From positions 68,189 to 75,126 of the forward strand of contig DDYL01000185.1 of assembly GCA_002347925.1 (NCBI GenBank): a stretch of DNA of 6,938 nucleotides. Direction: 5' to 3'. Position 1 is the first letter of the stretch; each line of letters opens with the position of its first letter. Of the stretch, positions 6,339-6,938 are shown piece after piece. The notes under the pieces are model-generated. The model did not search any database. It had not been told where the DNA came from and worked only from the letters and a program-made list of their open reading frames with translations. The DNA comes from Chloroflexi bacterium UBA2235. GTDB taxonomy: Bacteria > Chloroflexota > UBA11872 > UBA12225. Position numbers and translations under genes: made by a program.

Positions 6339-6938
6339 TCATTGCTGCGATGCGAGGATTGCCACGATTGCGCCGACCGCGCCTGCAATCCAGAACCGCT
6401 GAACAACCCAGGTCTCTTTCCATCCAACGCGTTCGAAGTGATGATGGAGTGGGGCATACCGCAGGATCCGACGACCGCGGATCTTCATGCTCAGCACCTG
6501 TGCGATGTCAGCGAGGGCGTTTGCTACGAATACGATCCCTGCTGGGATGAGTAGGAATGGCTCTCCCAGAAGCAAGGCGGTAACCCCTAGCAGTCCACCC
6601 AGCGGCAGGCTACCGGCATCTCCCATCCACATCTGTGCCGGGAAAGCATTGAACCAGAGGTACGCCAGAATGCCGCCTACAAGCGTCGCGCATATTGTGG
6701 CGGTTGTGATGTCGCCGCGCGTTGCAGCGATGACCCAGAAAGCGAGGAAGGCTAGGCTGCAGGTCGTTGCGGCGAGGCTGTCTAGCCCATCGGTGATTGC
6801 GACGGAACTGGTCGTGGCCACCAATACGAACGCTGCAAAGACGAGATATCCCCACCACGGGAGCGGGACGTCTCCAAGGAATGGGACGCGCACCAGTCCA
6901 CGTCCGCTCAACTGGATTGCGTATGCAGCCAACAGGCT
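6339..6938 (-). CDS. mraY: Phospho-MurNAc-pentapeptide transferase MraY, C-terminal part (cut by the right window edge)
   Basis: MraY is the polytopic membrane enzyme that transfers phospho-MurNAc-pentapeptide from the UDP precursor to undecaprenyl phosphate, making lipid I. The frame is open to the right edge, so the 199 residues seen are roughly the C-terminal 55-60 percent of a usual 320-360-residue protein. Numbering from the first visible residue, it shows ITDGLDSLA (48-56, the Asp-rich cytoplasmic motif), FNAFPAQMWMGDAGSLPLGG (96-115, with the catalytic-site Asp 107) and PLHHHFERVGWKE (163-175, the triple-His motif), followed by VVQRFWI (178-184). Several hydrophobic segments separate these motifs. 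The HHH motif and GW.E with RFWI favour MraY over WecA/TagO relatives. ftsW follows after 39 bp in the same reading frame, separated by TGA, with no murD between them. Confidence 0.96.
   Translation of the reverse strand, partial: SLLAAYAIQLSGRGLVRVPFLGDVPLPWWGYLVFAAFVLVATTSSVAITDGLDSLAATTCSLAFLAFWVIAATRGDITTATICATLVGGILAYLWFNAFPAQMWMGDAGSLPLGGLLGVTALLLGEPFLLIPAGIVFVANALADIAQVLSMKIRGRRILRYAPLHHHFERVGWKETWVVQRFWIAGAVGAIVAILASQQ

Overview
The window is a stretch of a bacterial division and cell wall (dcw) gene cluster, entirely on the minus strand. Read in transcription order, from high to low coordinates, it holds mraY (3' part only), ftsW, murG, murC, murB and ftsQ (5' part only). Each gene was identified from family motifs visible in its translation. 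No mobile element, CRISPR array, tRNA or rRNA was seen, and I found no new multi-gene system; long plus-strand reading frames are shadows of the minus-strand genes.

The source looks like a moderately GC-rich bacterium. The order murG-murC-murB-ftsQ, a type II-like MurB and a MurG with LPD where the family usually has EQN would fit Chloroflexota (Thermomicrobia-like lineages). That is inferred from memory of family sequences and was not tested by a search; other phyla remain possible.

Layout: 6938-6339 mraY C-terminal part; 6299-4632 ftsW with a disordered N-terminal extension of about 173 residues; 4631-4457 a spacer with a strong nested hairpin; 4456-3239 murG; a 28-bp gap with a good ribosome binding site; 3210-1648 murC; 1647-1486 a second spacer with several inverted repeats; 1485-406 murB; then ftsQ from 413, overlapping the murB end by 8 bp and running off the left edge. 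murD, often found between mraY and ftsW in dcw clusters, is not there.

The products act in one pathway. MurB and MurC make UDP-MurNAc-L-Ala in the cytoplasm. MraY and MurG build lipid I and lipid II on the inner membrane face. FtsW polymerises lipid II at the septum, and FtsQ helps assemble and control the divisome. The points most worth a second look are the two structured spacers, the FtsW extension, the missing murD and the MurG peculiarities.
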